The notes: generated by a model from the letters alone, not told the origin. Shown: positions 19,515-27,930, counted from the stretch's first letter. The stretch is 64,000 bases of DNA from Haloechinothrix aidingensis (GCF_013450155.1 NZ_JACCKD010000002.1:486531-550530); one strand, 5' to 3'. Program-made: numbers and translations.

Positions 19515-20279
19515 TTGGACCTGTCTTCGCTGGACCTGCCGTTCGAAGGTCCGCTCGCGCAACGCGGCATCGGCGTCATCGCGCCGTTCGACCTGGCGCT
19601 GGAACGTGAGCTGTGGCGCTGGATCCCCGTGGAGGTCTCGCTGCACCTCGCGCGCACGCCGTACGAGCCCGTTCCGGTGAGCATGGAGATGGCCGACCTG
19701 GTCAGCAACGTGCAGCACGTCGCAGCGGCCACCAGGGATGTGCTGCACGTCGAGCCTGAGGTAGTGGCCTACCTGTGCACCTCGGGCAGCTTCGTCAAGG
19801 GTGTCGACGCCGAGCGCGAGCTACGCAAGGTGATCTGCGATGCCGGCGCTCCGGACGCGGTCACGACCTCCGGCGCGCTGGCCGAGGCGCTCCATCATCT
19901 CGGTATCGGGCGGGTATCCGTGCTCACGCCGTACGACTCCGACCTGACGGCCAAGCTGCACGAGTTCCTCGCCGAGCTGGATGTTGAGACGGTCTCCAGC
20001 GATCACCTGGGGCTGGGCGGCGGCATCTGGCGGGTGAGCTATCGCACGATCGCCGAACACATCATCGCCGCCGACCACCCCGACGCCGAAGCCGTGTTCG
20101 TCAGCTGCACCAACCTGCCCACGTTCGACCTGATCGACCCGCTGGAGAACATGCTGGGCAAGCCGGTGCTCACGGCGAACCAACTCACCATGTGGGCGTG
20201 CCTGGACCGGATGGGGCTACCGATCGTCGGCCCGGGCAGCTGGCATCACGGAATGCCCGACAGGGCTACCACGGAGTAG
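19515..20279 (+). CDS. Maleate isomerase-like protein (Asp/Glu racemase superfamily)
   Basis: About 255 residues of the maleate cis-trans isomerase/arylmalonate decarboxylase group. Both catalytic cysteines expected of an isomerase or racemase are present: YLCTSGS (about Cys88) and SCTNLPTFD (about Cys198). The TTG at 19515 was chosen because GGGAG (19502-19506) sits 8 bases before it; a GTG at 19500 is the alternative. It is first in a plus-strand set with a paralogue and the GntR gene, behind a promoter with an operator. The substrate may be maleate or another cis- or substituted dicarboxylate, perhaps released by the neighbouring amidase. The specificity is inferred. Confidence 0.82.
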   Translation: MDLSSLDLPFEGPLAQRGIGVIAPFDLALERELWRWIPVEVSLHLARTPYEPVPVSMEMADLVSNVQHVAAATRDVLHVEPEVVAYLCTSGSFVKGVDAERELRKVICDAGAPDAVTTSGALAEALHHLGIGRVSVLTPYDSDLTAKLHEFLAELDVETVSSDHLGLGGGIWRVSYRTIAEHIIAADHPDAEAVFVSCTNLPTFDLIDPLENMLGKPVLTANQLTMWACLDRMGLPIVGPGSWHHGMPDRATTE

Positions 20280-20363
20280 GTAAACTGCGCGGGGATTGTC
20301 GGCGATCCCTCCGGCCCGGTACGCACAGCAGGCAGGTCACACGCATGCGGCCGGCGGCGCCCA

Positions 20364-20433
20364 TCGGACCGGCCCCAGTGGATCGAACCCAGGGAATCGA
20401 ACCCAGTGGACCGGCCCCCGTGGAGACCCCCGG
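20364..20433. repeat. Degenerate 14-bp tandem repeat, five units
   Basis: Consecutive 14-base units: TCGGACCGGCCCCA, GTGGATCGAACCCA, GGGAATCGAACCCA, GTGGACCGGCCCCC, GTGGAGACCCCCGG. Units 2 and 3 share ATCGAACCCA; units 1 and 4 share GGACCGGCCCC. Confidence 0.6.
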
Positions 20434-20506
20434 TGGCTCGGGCGCGGCTGAACGAAACGACAGCTGAACGGGCCCACTGGCACTATGATGTCGTACTCAC
20501 CTACCG

Positions 20507-20586
20507 GGTTATTCACACCAGGAAGGGACGCCGCGGCGAGAGCAGGAGGTGGATGGGCGGGCCCGTCCGCTGGATCATGAATAACC
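20507..20586. repeat. Widely spaced inverted repeat before the second isomerase gene
   Basis: GGTTATTCA (20507-20515) and TGAATAACC (20578-20586) are perfect 9-base complements 62 bases apart. They could close a long leader-RNA stem ending just before the GGAGG ribosome site, or be two operator half-sites. Confidence 0.4.
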
Positions 20587-20608
20587 ACAGGCGACCCGGA
20601 GGCACCCC

Positions 20609-21349
20609 ATGACCACCATCGGGTTCATCTACCCCGACCACGCCGCCGAGGACGACTACCCGCTCGCACAGCGGCTTCTCGGCGACGTGGCCCGGCTGAC
20701 CGTGGCGCACGTCTACGGAACGGACCTGCACGCCGTGCCCGAGCTGCGCGACCTCGGCAGCCCCGAACGGCTACGCGAGGGAGCGGCCTCGCTCGCCGCG
20801 TACGACCCCGATGCGGTCGTGTGGGCCTGCACGAGTGGGAGCTTCGTCTTCGGCCACGACGGCGCCACCGAGCAGGTGGCGGCGCTCACCCGCGACAGCG
20901 GCACACCTGCGTCCTCCACGTCGTTCGCCTTCGCGCGAGCCGCACAAGCTCTCGGGTTACGCCGGGTCGCCGTCGCGGCCAGCTACCCGGACGAGGTCGC
21001 CGAGATGTTCGTCCAGTTCCTCGCCATCGAGGGCATCGACGCGGTGTCGATGTCGAGCGCCGATATCGACACGGCAGCCGAGGTGGGTCGCCTCGACGAC
21101 GAACGCGTTGTCGAGATCGCGATGAGCGGCGACCATCCCGATGCCGACGCCGTGCTGATCCCCGACACGGCGATGCGCACGGTCGGCCTGCTCGACACCA
21201 TCGAGAACGCGCTCGGCAAGCCGGTGCTGACGGCCAACCAGGTCACGGTGTGGGAGGGCCTGCGGATCGCGGGACTGTACCCGCAAGCACCGTCCCTCGG
21301 TGCCCTGTTCCGCCAGGTAGCCGGGAGTGAAGCGGACCATGTCTCCTGA
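20609..21349 (+). CDS. Asp/Glu racemase-superfamily protein lacking the second cysteine
   Basis: 246 residues, paralogous to the preceding isomerase-like protein (same WACTSGSF, LGKPVLTANQ and TVWEGL blocks). The first cysteine is kept (about Cys73), but the second catalytic position, SCTNLP in the neighbour, is here IPDTAM with Asp near residue 186. Two-base isomerase chemistry needs both cysteines, so this protein may decarboxylate, hydrolyse, or serve as a partner subunit. The ATG has a good GGAGG ribosome site. Its 3' end overlaps the GntR gene by 11 bases, so the two are translationally coupled. Function is not assigned. Confidence 0.8.
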   Translation: MTTIGFIYPDHAAEDDYPLAQRLLGDVARLTVAHVYGTDLHAVPELRDLGSPERLREGAASLAAYDPDAVVWACTSGSFVFGHDGATEQVAALTRDSGTPASSTSFAFARAAQALGLRRVAVAASYPDEVAEMFVQFLAIEGIDAVSMSSADIDTAAEVGRLDDERVVEIAMSGDHPDADAVLIPDTAMRTVGLLDTIENALGKPVLTANQVTVWEGLRIAGLYPQAPSLGALFRQVAGSEADHVS

Positions 21350-22052
21350 CATCGAACCCATCACCAGGGAGTCCACCGCGGCGATCATCGCGCGCCAGCT
21401 GCGCGAGGCGATCACCAGCGGCGTGCTCGAGCCTGGCAAGCAGCTCGGCGAGGCCGAGCTCGCCGCGCAGTTCCAGGTCTCGAGAGGACCCCTGCGGGAG
21501 GCCATGCAACGGCTGGTCTCCGAGGGTCTGCTCCGGAGCGAACGCCACCGCGGTCTCTTCGTCATCGAGCTCGAACCCGCCGACGTCTACGACATCTACG
21601 CCACCCGCGCGGCCATCGAGTACGCCGCGGCGGTACGTATCATCCGCAGCCGGGACACCTCGGCGGTGGCCGCCCTCGAGGACGCACTCGCCGAGCTCGA
21701 GCAGGCGACCACGCGGGACGACCCACGGGCGGTGTCCGATGCGGACTTCCGCTTCCACGAGGTCCTTGTGCACGAGTCGGGCAGCCGCAGGCTGGTCAGG
21801 ACGGCGCGCACGCTGTTCATCGAGACCCGTATGTGCCTGGCCGCCCTGCAGCACCACTACCCGGACCCGACGCAGCGGGTCGCCGAACACGCGCGCATCA
21901 CAGACGCCATCCGCCGCGGCGACGAGCCCGCCGCGCTGTCGGTGATCGAGGCGCACATGGACGACGCGGTCGCCCGCCTCGCGCCGGGGACGAGCCTGCT
22001 GTCCGGGTCGGCTCCCACCATCGGCGAAGGCGGGGTGGACATCTCCGGCTGA
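21339..22052 (+). CDS. GntR-family (FCD) transcriptional regulator
   Basis: 238-residue regulator. The N-terminal winged helix (AAIIARQLREAITSGVLEPGKQLGEAELAAQFQVSRGPLREAMQRL) is followed by an all-helical FCD ligand domain with metal-site candidates D..H (DADFRFHEV), H (VAEHARI) and H (IEAHMDDA). ATG at 21339 was taken rather than GTG at 21327; both overlap the upstream gene. FCD regulators usually sense small carboxylic acids and act as repressors. The perfect palindrome GATTGTCAACAATC in both divergent promoter regions that bracket this gene is the obvious binding site. Confidence 0.9.
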   Translation: MSPDIEPITRESTAAIIARQLREAITSGVLEPGKQLGEAELAAQFQVSRGPLREAMQRLVSEGLLRSERHRGLFVIELEPADVYDIYATRAAIEYAAAVRIIRSRDTSAVAALEDALAELEQATTRDDPRAVSDADFRFHEVLVHESGSRRLVRTARTLFIETRMCLAALQHHYPDPTQRVAEHARITDAIRRGDEPAALSVIEAHMDDAVARLAPGTSLLSGSAPTIGEGGVDISG

Positions 22053-22112
22053 GGTGCGGGGACATCTGCCGGGACATCGCCGTACCGGCCGCCGGGCAGG
22101 CCCGCGAGCCCG

Positions 22113-23591
22113 CTACGGCTGCTCGCGCAACCCGATCGCCACGTACTTGGTCTCCAGGAACTCGTCGATACCGACCGTGCCGCCCTCGCGCCCGATACCG
22201 GAGTGCTTGATGCCGCCGAACGGGGCAGCCGGGTTGGACACGATCCCCTGGTTGAGCCCCACCATGCCGGCCTCGAGCGCCTCGCTGACCCGCAGCGCGC
22301 GGTCGAAGTCGCCGGTGTAGAGGTACGAGACGAGGCCGTACGGGGTGTTGTTGGCGCGGCCGAGCACCTCCTGCTCGGTCTCGAAGGTGCTGATCGGGGC
22401 GACCGGCCCGAAGATCTCCTCGGAGACGATGCGCGCGTCTGCCGGGATGTCCGTGAGCACGGTCGGCCGGTAGTAGTGACCGGTGCCGTCGATGGTCGAA
22501 CCTCCGGTGCGCACCACGGCACCACGCTCGACCGCGTCGTCGACCAGCGTGGTGACCTTGTCGACGGCGGCGCTGTCGATCAGCGGACCGATGACCACAC
22601 CCTCTTCGGTCCCCCGGCCGATCGGCTGGGCCTCCATACGTTCGGCGAACTTGCGGGTGAACTCCTCGGCCACCCCGGACTGCACGTAGAAGCGATTGGC
22701 TGCCGTGCAGGCCTCCCCGATGTTGCGCAGCTTGGCCAGCATGGCGCCGTCGACGGCAGCGTCGACGTCGGCGTCGTCGAAGACGATGAACGGGGCGTTG
22801 CCACCGAGCTCCATCGAGGTGCGCAGCACCTGGTCGGCACACTGCTCGAGCAGCTTGCGGCCGACGCCGGTGGACCCGGTGAACGACAGCTTGCGTGCCC
22901 GGCCGTCCCGGATCATCGGCTCCACAACGCCACCGGAGTCACTGGTGGTCACGACGTTGACGACGCCGTCGGGCAGCCCTGCCTCGGCCAGGATCCCTGC
23001 CAGCGCGAGCATCGAGAGCGGGGTCTGAGCCGCGGGCTTGATCACCGACGTGCACCCCGCGGCGATCGCCGGACCGATCTTGCGCGTGCCCATCGCCATC
23101 GGGAAGTTCCACGGGGTGATCAGGATGCTGGGGCCGACGGGCTGGCGGGCCACAAGGAACCGCCCCCCGCCCTTCGGGGCGACGGCATAGCCACCGTCGA
23201 TACGCACCGCCTCCTCGGCGAACCACCGGAAGAAGTCCGCCGCGTAGGCCACCTCTCCCCGCGACTCGGCGAGCGGCTTGCCCATCTCCAGGGTCATCAG
23301 CAGCGCCAGCTCGTCGACTCGCTCGCTGATCAGCTCGTACGAGCGGCGCAGGATCTCGCCCCGTTCGCGGGGCGGGTACGCGGCCCAGCTCGGCTGCGCG
23401 GCCACCGCAGCGTCCAGCGCGGCGATGCCGTCGGCGGGCGAGGCATCGGCGACCGAGCACAGCTCCCGCTCCGTCGACGGGTCGTACACCGGAAGGCGTT
23501 TGCCTTCCGCAGCAGGCCGCCACGCGCCCCCGATGTACAGATCCTTGCCGACTCCGTCCACGACGGCGGTCTCACCTGCTGCGATACTCAT
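22113..23591 (-). CDS. NAD(P)-dependent succinate-semialdehyde dehydrogenase family
   Basis: Oxidises a semialdehyde to its acid, probably succinate semialdehyde or a similar omega-oxo acid. The 492 residues show the cofactor region ITPWNFPMAMGTRKIGPA, FTGSTGVGRKL, catalytic Glu in SMELGGN near residue 261 and catalytic Cys in GEACTAANRF near residue 294. The C-terminal FGGIKHSGIGREGG is typical of GabD-like enzymes. The ATG at 23589-23591 follows GAGGTG. It is divergent from a class III aminotransferase, which would supply the aldehyde. The frame stays open far upstream, but that extension is treated as non-coding. Confidence 0.9.
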   Translation of the reverse strand: MSIAAGETAVVDGVGKDLYIGGAWRPAAEGKRLPVYDPSTERELCSVADASPADGIAALDAAVAAQPSWAAYPPRERGEILRRSYELISERVDELALLMTLEMGKPLAESRGEVAYAADFFRWFAEEAVRIDGGYAVAPKGGGRFLVARQPVGPSILITPWNFPMAMGTRKIGPAIAAGCTSVIKPAAQTPLSMLALAGILAEAGLPDGVVNVVTTSDSGGVVEPMIRDGRARKLSFTGSTGVGRKLLEQCADQVLRTSMELGGNAPFIVFDDADVDAAVDGAMLAKLRNIGEACTAANRFYVQSGVAEEFTRKFAERMEAQPIGRGTEEGVVIGPLIDSAAVDKVTTLVDDAVERGAVVRTGGSTIDGTGHYYRPTVLTDIPADARIVSEEIFGPVAPISTFETEQEVLGRANNTPYGLVSYLYTGDFDRALRVSEALEAGMVGLNQGIVSNPAAPFGGIKHSGIGREGGTVGIDEFLETKYVAIGLREQP

Positions 23592-24020
23592 CGGTTCACC
23601 TCGGGTCCACTCCTCGTCGTCAGTCACCTCTACGGGCCACACTAGGCCGCACACCGGGACGGCGCAGTCGGCTCGCGCCACGGTGCACCCGCCGCGCGCG
23701 GTGACCGCGTGCCGATGGCGCGGCGCCGCGCGTGGCCGCTGGCACAGCGCCACCGCCTCACCTATCGTCGGGTACCGGCCGCAGGCGAGCGGGGCGTGCG
23801 GCACGCACGGACCGTCCGGTGCGCACACGCACCGTATCCCTACGGCCATACTGGAGCCGTCTCGCTCCACCTGCCACACGCGGCGGCGTGGAACGGGTAC
23901 GAGCGCCATGCTATACAGATTGTCAACAATCGACAATAGAGTGTCCCAGTCCAGCCGAGCGGGCGAAGGTAACCGGCACGTACGCCCGCCGACGTTCACG
24001 TACGAAGGAGCACGGTCGCC
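23592..24020. other. Divergent intergenic region with operator
   Basis: 429 bases between the divergent dehydrogenase and aminotransferase genes. It contains the second copy of the GntR-type palindrome at 23918. An open frame in phase with the dehydrogenase runs through it on the minus strand, with a Cys-rich predicted peptide, but no ribosome site or convincing codon bias supports translation. Confidence 0.5.
23918..23932. promoter_or_regulatory. Putative GntR/FCD operator, copy 2
   Basis: GATTGTCAACAATCG, identical over 15 bases to the site at 19331. An extra half-site GACAAT follows at 23932-23937. It lies 90 bases before the aminotransferase start, next to TATACA. Confidence 0.7.
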
Positions 24021-25289
24021 ATGTCGCAGCTATCGCCACTGCTGAAGCAGGCAACACCGGTCGAGGTCGACTACGGGGAAGGGGTGTACCTGTACGACCA
24101 CAGCGGCAGGCGGCACCTCGACTTCACAGCCGGGATCGGCGTGACAAGCACCGGACACTGTCACCCGAAGGTGGTCGCCGCCGCGCAGGAGCAGGTGGGA
24201 AAGCTCATCCACGGGCAGTACACCACGGTGATGCACGACCCGCTGCGGTCCCTGGCCGAGCGGCTCGGCGACGTGCTGCCACCCGGGCTGGACTCGGTGT
24301 TCTTCGCCAACTCCGGAAGCGAGGCCGTGGAAGCCGCGCTACGCCTGGCACGCCAGGCAACCGGACGGCCGAACATCATCGTCTTCCAGGGCGGTTTCCA
24401 CGGCCGCACCGTGGGAGCGGCGTCGTTGACCACCTCCGGAACCCGGTTCCGTGCCGGTTACGCCCCGCTCATGGACGGGGGGCACGTCGCGCCGTTCCCG
24501 TTCGCCTATCGCTACGGCTGGGACGAGGCCACGGCGACCCGCTTCGCGTTGCAGGAGCTGGACTACCTGTTCGCGACGATGTCGCCGGGTGAGGAGACGG
24601 CCGCCATCTTCGTCGAACCCGTACTCGGTGAGGGCGGGTACGTCCCGGCCAACCGGGAGTTCCTCGCCGGCCTGCGCGAGCGCGCCGACAAGCACGGGAT
24701 CCTGCTCGTCGCCGACGAGGTCCAGACCGGGTTCGGTCGCACGGGCAAGTTCTGGGGCATGGAGCACTTCGACGTCCAGCCGGACGTCGTCATCACGGCG
24801 AAGGGGCTCGCCAGCGGGTTCCCGCTGTCCGGGATCGCCGCCTCGACCGAGCTGATGAGCAAGGCATGGCCCGGCTCGCAGGGCGGGACCTACGGGGGCA
24901 ACGCCGTGGCCTGCGCCGCCGCCCTGGCGACCCTGGACGTCATCCAGGAGGAAGGCCTGGTCAACAACGCGGCGACGCAAGGGGCGCGGCTGCTCGAGGG
25001 CAGCCGCCAGATCGCCGAGAAATTCCCCCAGATCGGCGACGTGCGGGGCCTCGGCCTGATGGTGGGCTCGGAGTTCGTCACCGCGGACGGGCGAGCAGAC
25101 CCGGACACCGCCAAGGCCGCCCAGCAGGCAGCCGCCGAGCGTGGCCTGCTGCTGCTGATGTGCGGTGCGTGGATGAACACCGTCCGGATGATCCCCGCAC
25201 TCGTCGTCAGCGGTGCGCAGGTCGATGACGCACTCGGCATCTGGTCCGAGTCCGTCGCCGCGGTCACCGGAGACGCCGCACGCTCCTGA
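24021..25289 (+). CDS. Class III PLP-dependent aminotransferase (omega-amino acid/GABA type)
   Basis: Moves the terminal amino group of an omega-amino acid or diamine to a 2-oxoacid, leaving a semialdehyde. In 422 residues: NSGSEAVEAALRLAR (phosphate-binding), GGFHGRTVGA, VADEVQTGFGRTGKFW with the cofactor Asp, and the PLP lysine in ITAKGLASGFPLSG near residue 260. GAAGGAG precedes the ATG. The divergent semialdehyde dehydrogenase is the natural next step, as in GABA, beta-alanine or diaminobutyrate breakdown. The true substrate is not readable from sequence. Confidence 0.88.
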   Translation: MSQLSPLLKQATPVEVDYGEGVYLYDHSGRRHLDFTAGIGVTSTGHCHPKVVAAAQEQVGKLIHGQYTTVMHDPLRSLAERLGDVLPPGLDSVFFANSGSEAVEAALRLARQATGRPNIIVFQGGFHGRTVGAASLTTSGTRFRAGYAPLMDGGHVAPFPFAYRYGWDEATATRFALQELDYLFATMSPGEETAAIFVEPVLGEGGYVPANREFLAGLRERADKHGILLVADEVQTGFGRTGKFWGMEHFDVQPDVVITAKGLASGFPLSGIAASTELMSKAWPGSQGGTYGGNAVACAAALATLDVIQEEGLVNNAATQGARLLEGSRQIAEKFPQIGDVRGLGLMVGSEFVTADGRADPDTAKAAQQAAAERGLLLLMCGAWMNTVRMIPALVVSGAQVDDALGIWSESVAAVTGDAARS

Positions 25290-25383
25290 CCGTGGCGGGC
25301 GGGTGGTCCCGGATGTGCCGCGACGGTGCCACCCGGGGTCGCCCGCCCGCCCCGCTCACCGATACGTCCACAAGGGAGAGACT

Positions 25384-25893
25384 ATGGCCAGGTACATCAC
25401 GATCAGCCTGGACAAGCGGGGAGTGTCGTGCCGCGCTCGCCTGCTCGACGAGCAGGCACCCCGGACCTGCCGGGCGGTCTGGGACGCGCTACCCCAGAGC
25501 GACCAGGCCTACCACGCCAAGTACGCGCGCAACGAGGTCTACACCCTCCTCTCCCCCTTCGCCGACCCGGAACCCGGCAGGGAGAACCCCACCGTCACCC
25601 CGATCCCCGGCGATGTCGTCTACTTCGCCTTCGAGCCATGGGAGATCGGTAACCCGGCCTACGGCTACGACACCGGCAGCCAGGCCTACGACACCGCGGG
25701 CGCCACCGACCTGGCCATCTTCTACGGGCGGAACAACCTGCTGATCAACGGCGACGCCGGCTGGGTGCCCGGTAACGTCTTCGCCACCATCACCGAGGGA
25801 CTCGACGACATCGCAGCCGCCTGCCAGGACATCTGGCTGCGCGGGGTGGAAGGGGAGACGCTCACCTTCCGGCGAGCCGACCCGCACGACTAG
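25384..25893 (+). CDS. DUF3830 family protein (cyclophilin-like fold)
   Basis: 169 residues beginning MARYITISLDKRGVSCRARLLD, with conserved blocks TPIPGDVVYFAF, DLAIFYGRNNLL and GWVPGNVFATI. I recognise this as the DUF3830 family, thought to have a cyclophilin-like barrel. It has no known biochemical role but often sits in clusters for breakdown of amides, hydantoins or dicarboxylates. ATG at 25384 follows AGGGAGAG. It is 94 bases behind the aminotransferase on the same strand, so it is probably part of the same transcription unit. There is no signal peptide or membrane segment. Confidence 0.65.
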   Translation: MARYITISLDKRGVSCRARLLDEQAPRTCRAVWDALPQSDQAYHAKYARNEVYTLLSPFADPEPGRENPTVTPIPGDVVYFAFEPWEIGNPAYGYDTGSQAYDTAGATDLAIFYGRNNLLINGDAGWVPGNVFATITEGLDDIAAACQDIWLRGVEGETLTFRRADPHD

Positions 25894-26100
25894 TCGCGAG
25901 CACACCTGCCGGATCCGGCAGGAAGCCGACAAGCCGGCGCATGTGTCGCGTATCACATCAGCGGCACGATCGTTGTACCCAGTGCGGGAGCGGCTGGTGA
26001 CGCCGACATCGGCTGGGCGATGAACGACGGGGCACCCGGCGGGCCGACATCGCGGCGCCGAGCGCGCGCCCGGTGGAAACACGCCCAGGAGGTGCGTCCG

Positions 26101-27930
26101 ATGTCGAAGCGGCGGGGAAAGAGGTCGGCGGCGGCCGGAGCCGCGGTGTCGCTGGTGGCGACGATGCTGACGATGGCACCCGGAGCCGGTGCGCAGACGC
26201 AGCCGAGCGCCGCTCCGGCGGACGAGGAGCTGTTCAACCTCGAGCACGTGTACAACTTCAACCCGCAGGAACACGACCCGCGAGCGGACGACCAGGAGGA
26301 TGAGCCGACAGCGGGCTCGGACCTGGAGTTCTTCACGCACACCGTGCCACTGCGCGACTACGAGACGGGTGCATTGCTCAACCGGGCTGGTCAACCGATG
26401 CCCGACCAGGCGAACGCCGAACCGGTGATGGCCGAGCGGGACTTCGCCGTCCTGGGCTCCTACCAGCGCGGCGCGTACGTCTTCGACATCACCGACCCCG
26501 AGGACCCCCGGTTCGTCTCCCAGGTCACCTGCAGGCAGGACCGCAACGACGTCGGCATCACCAAGTTCACCGACCCCGACTCCGGCGAGGAGCGAGTGGT
26601 GCTCGCGCTGACCAAGCAGAGTGGCAACCCGTGCCCGGACGCCGGTGGGGTCGGCGTCACCGTCGACGCCCCCGAGGAGCTGCAGGGCTTCCACGAGGGC
26701 GAGCAGTGGAGCGCTACCGGAGCCGTCGCCGGGCAGTCCGCCGAGCTCGTCTACGCGGGCACGGGGTGCTCGGCGGCGAGCTACGCACCGGTCGCAGGCG
26801 AGATCCAGGGCAACATCGCCATCGTCGACGACCGGCAGAGCCGGACCAACGAGGCCGACCAGTGCCCGACCTACACGTTCTTCCAGAAGGTACGTACAGC
26901 GCAGGAAGCCGGGGCCGTCGGGTTCGTCCAGATCCCCGAGGAAGGGGCAGAACCCAGGTCCAACGCCACCGCGATCGCAGCCGACATCCCCGCGATCGAG
27001 GTGTACCGCACCGACGACGTGCTCGACGTTCGCGACGCGGTGATCGGCGGGACCGGCGTCACCGCGACCATCGAGGACGGACCGAGCGAGTCCCCGCTGC
27101 GCGGTGAGGGCTCGGGAGGCATCGGCGTCTTCGACATCACCGACCCCTACGAGTGGTCACCGATGTACCGGCTCCGCACCGGCTTCGGCGGGGTGCACAA
27201 CTTCGCGTTCCACCCGACCGCCGACGTCGGCTACGCGTGGAACGGCGCGCTGCCCGGCGGGATCAACACCATCCCGATCGTCGACTTCAGCGATCTCGAC
27301 GACCCGGTCGTGCGGGAAGGTCCCGCAACGCTCGGCGGGGTGCACGACGGCGAGCTCAGCCCGGACGGCGACCGCATGTACGCGGCCTCGGAGAACAACT
27401 ACGAGATATACGACAACACCGACCCGCTCGACCCGCAGCTGATCTCGATGACGCCCAATGTGGGCTCCTACGCCCACGGGGTGTTCCCCAGCTCCGACGG
27501 CGAGCTGATGGTCACCAACAACGAGAGCCTGGTCATCGGCGGGTTCCTAGTGGAAGGGTCCGGGGTCTGCCCCGGTGAGGGGCTCGCCGCCTACGACACC
27601 ACCAACGAGGAGGCCCCCGTCGGCCCGCTCGGGTACTACACCCCCGATGTCGTCGGGCCCTCGGATGAGCGACCGTGCACCTCGCACTTCGGCCGGTTCG
27701 CACCGGACACCAAGATCCAGTCGATCGGCTGGTACGTCGCAGGCACCCGCGTCGTGGACTGGTCGGACCCGAGCAACCCTGTCGAGGTCGCCGGGGCCGC
27801 CCTCGAGGACACCAACACCTGGGCGGCGAAGTTCCACACCGGACCGTACGTCTACGCGGGTGACATCGGCAGGGGCTTCGACGTGTTCCGGTGGAGCGGC
27901 GAGGGGCCCGCTCCGTGGGAGGCACGCTGA
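26101..27930 (+). CDS. Secreted LVIVD-repeat protein with inserted PA domain
   Basis: 609-residue exported protein. A signal peptide (MSKRRGKRSAAAGAAVSLVATMLT..., probable cleavage after AGAGA near residue 35) is followed by LVIVD-type beta-propeller repeats (YVFDITDPEDPRFVSQV, GVFDITDPYEWSPMYRL, PIVDFSDLDDPVVREG, EIYDNTDPLDPQLIS). A protease-associated-like insert (residues about 200-330: AGTGCSAASYAP, QEAGAVGFVQIPEEG) interrupts the propeller. Composition is strongly acidic, as expected of an extracellular protein in a salty habitat. ATG at 26101 follows AGGAGG. Its TGA stop lies inside family A palindrome copy 1. Function is unknown; a cell-surface binding or scaffold role is plausible. 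Confidence 0.8.
   Translation: MSKRRGKRSAAAGAAVSLVATMLTMAPGAGAQTQPSAAPADEELFNLEHVYNFNPQEHDPRADDQEDEPTAGSDLEFFTHTVPLRDYETGALLNRAGQPMPDQANAEPVMAERDFAVLGSYQRGAYVFDITDPEDPRFVSQVTCRQDRNDVGITKFTDPDSGEERVVLALTKQSGNPCPDAGGVGVTVDAPEELQGFHEGEQWSATGAVAGQSAELVYAGTGCSAASYAPVAGEIQGNIAIVDDRQSRTNEADQCPTYTFFQKVRTAQEAGAVGFVQIPEEGAEPRSNATAIAADIPAIEVYRTDDVLDVRDAVIGGTGVTATIEDGPSESPLRGEGSGGIGVFDITDPYEWSPMYRLRTGFGGVHNFAFHPTADVGYAWNGALPGGINTIPIVDFSDLDDPVVREGPATLGGVHDGELSPDGDRMYAASENNYEIYDNTDPLDPQLISMTPNVGSYAHGVFPSSDGELMVTNNESLVIGGFLVEGSGVCPGEGLAAYDTTNEEAPVGPLGYYTPDVVGPSDERPCTSHFGRFAPDTKIQSIGWYVAGTRVVDWSDPSNPVEVAGAALEDTNTWAAKFHTGPYVYAGDIGRGFDVFRWSGEGPAPWEAR

Larger units (their letters stand above)
20280..20608. other. 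329-base gap between the two isomerase-like genes
   Basis: No gene seen. It contains a degenerate 14-base tandem repeat (20364-20433), a TATGAT box at 20484-20489 and a widely spaced inverted repeat (20507-20586) upstream of the second gene. The second gene may therefore have its own promoter here. Confidence 0.5.

Noticed and set aside
20378-20405. tRNA remnant or attachment site
   Set aside because: ATCGAACCC resembles a tRNA T-arm complement, but no acceptor or anticodon arms exist and a 14-bp tandem repeat explains it.
19515-25289. Ectoine degradation cluster (eut/doe)
   Set aside because: An isomerase-like protein, a semialdehyde dehydrogenase and an aminotransferase fit, but ectoine hydrolase and deacetylase genes are absent.
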